Source: Sandaracinomonas sp041180785
Lineage (GTDB): Bacteria; Bacteroidota; Bacteroidia; Cytophagales; Spirosomataceae
DNA length: 6,199 nucleotides
Reading direction: 5' to 3'
Assembly: GCA_041180785.1 (NCBI GenBank)
Contig: JBEGQV010000275.1
Span: 1-6,199 of the forward strand
Within the stretch, counting starts at the first letter, position 1, and every line of letters starts with the position of its first letter. Shown piece after piece: positions 5,927-6,199 of this stretch. Below the pieces are notes generated by a model. The model worked only from the letters and a program-made list of their open reading frames with translations. It was not told the DNA's origin and did no database searches. Made by a program: the position numbers and the translations under genes.

Positions 5927-5969
5927 AAAAAAATTTAAAAATAAAAAGCCGTAGAATTAATTCTACGGC
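5927..5969 (-). terminator. Intrinsic terminator of the GSDH-like gene (hairpin 2 of the pair plus T-tract)
   Basis: A perfect 22-bp palindrome (5948-5969, half-site GCCGTAGAATT) lies 21 bp after the stop of the minus-strand gene. On that strand it is followed by a T-rich run (TTTTTATTTTTAAATTTTTTT region, 5947-5927, of which 18 of 21 bases are T). Stem plus U-tract is the standard rho-independent layout. It would serve the minus-strand gene; the plus strand after the hairpin reads CCCATAAATT and lacks a T-tract. Confidence 0.75.
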
Positions 5970-5990
5970 CCCATAAATTAAAATGTTAAA

Positions 5991-6199
5991 TCACTTCATT
6001 ATAAGTCTAAACACCATTCCCGGATTTTCAACTCCCACATAAATATAGCCATCTCTACCCATTTCTACATTTCGCATTCGACCAATGTTGAGAAGTACTT
6101 TTTCTTGCTTGACAACTTGGTTGTTTTTGATTTCAACGCGTTGTAAATAATTGAAACGTAAGGAACCAATTAGTAAATTACCTTTCCACCCTGGATATT
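5991..6199 (-). CDS. PQQ-dependent aldose/sorbosone dehydrogenase (GSDH family), C-terminal fragment
   Basis: A minus-strand frame enters at the right edge and ends in TGA (complement of 5991-5993), giving the last 68 residues. The segments YPGWKGNLLIGSLRFNYLQR, then KNNQVVKQEKVLLNIGRMRN, then VEMGRDGYIYVGVENPGMVFRL match the last blades of the soluble glucose/sorbosone dehydrogenase beta-propeller: 'W.G.L..GSLR...L.R', 'IGR.R.V..G.DG.IYV..E.PG...RL'. E. coli YliI is a characterised relative; such enzymes oxidise aldoses in the periplasm using PQQ. The N-terminus, any signal peptide or fused cytochrome domain, and the catalytic His lie outside the window, so neither activity nor export can be confirmed. 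The fragment ends shortly after the conserved RL and shows no C-terminal sorting domain. It converges on the GH43 gene across 103 bp and has its own hairpin terminator. Confidence 0.8.
   Translation of the reverse strand, partial: YPGWKGNLLIGSLRFNYLQRVEIKNNQVVKQEKVLLNIGRMRNVEMGRDGYIYVGVENPGMVFRLIMK

Noticed and set aside
1..6199. tRNA/rRNA genes, CRISPR arrays, insertion sequences, toxin-antitoxin or defence genes
   Set aside because: No cloverleaf, direct-repeat array, transposase-like protein or paired small ORFs were seen on either strand; nearly all sequence is accounted for by known-family genes.

Overview
The window looks like a chromosomal segment from a pigmented, carbohydrate-degrading member of the Bacteroidota, most likely order Cytophagales. 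This is inferred from several things: AT-rich DNA (by eye roughly 40% GC, not computed); a CrtW-type carotenoid ketolase; a secreted GH43–discoidin–FnIII glycosidase; an AraC regulator with a cupin sensor domain; start codons mostly without Shine-Dalgarno sequences; and several matches to the Bacteroidota -7 promoter element TAnnTTTG. The species cannot be fixed from the sequence alone.

Layout. Positions 1-275 (minus) hold the N-terminal part of a phytanoyl-CoA dioxygenase-family (PhyH) protein that runs off the left edge. A 113-bp divergent promoter region separates it from a plus-strand pair: an AraC-family regulator (389-1255) and, 26 bp later, a KduD-like short-chain dehydrogenase (about 1282-2046). 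The pair probably forms a small sugar-acid catabolic unit. Its 3' end collides with the minus-strand pyrH-frr operon (3319-2043): the kduD and frr stop codons share the four bases TTAA. Upstream of pyrH, on the same strand, is crtW (4073-3393), where other bacteria often have rpsB-tsf. A 50-bp divergent spacer with a 13-bp palindrome leads to the 587-residue GH43 enzyme (4124-5887, plus). The 103-bp convergent spacer after it carries two perfect palindromes of matching design. The second, with its T-tract, is a good intrinsic terminator for the last gene, the C-terminal end of a PQQ-type aldose/sorbosone dehydrogenase (6199-5991, minus).

Function. Two genes are housekeeping (UMP kinase and ribosome recycling factor). 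The remainder is accessory metabolism: polysaccharide side-chain cleavage outside the cytoplasm (GH43), periplasmic sugar oxidation (GSDH-like), 2-keto-3-deoxygluconate-type metabolism under AraC control (KduD, possibly with PhyH), and keto-carotenoid pigment formation (CrtW). Every sizeable ORF fits a known family. I see no evidence of a novel defence, mobile or CRISPR system. The most unusual signal is the covarying palindrome pair at 5906-5969. No gene-free stretch exceeds 300 bases.
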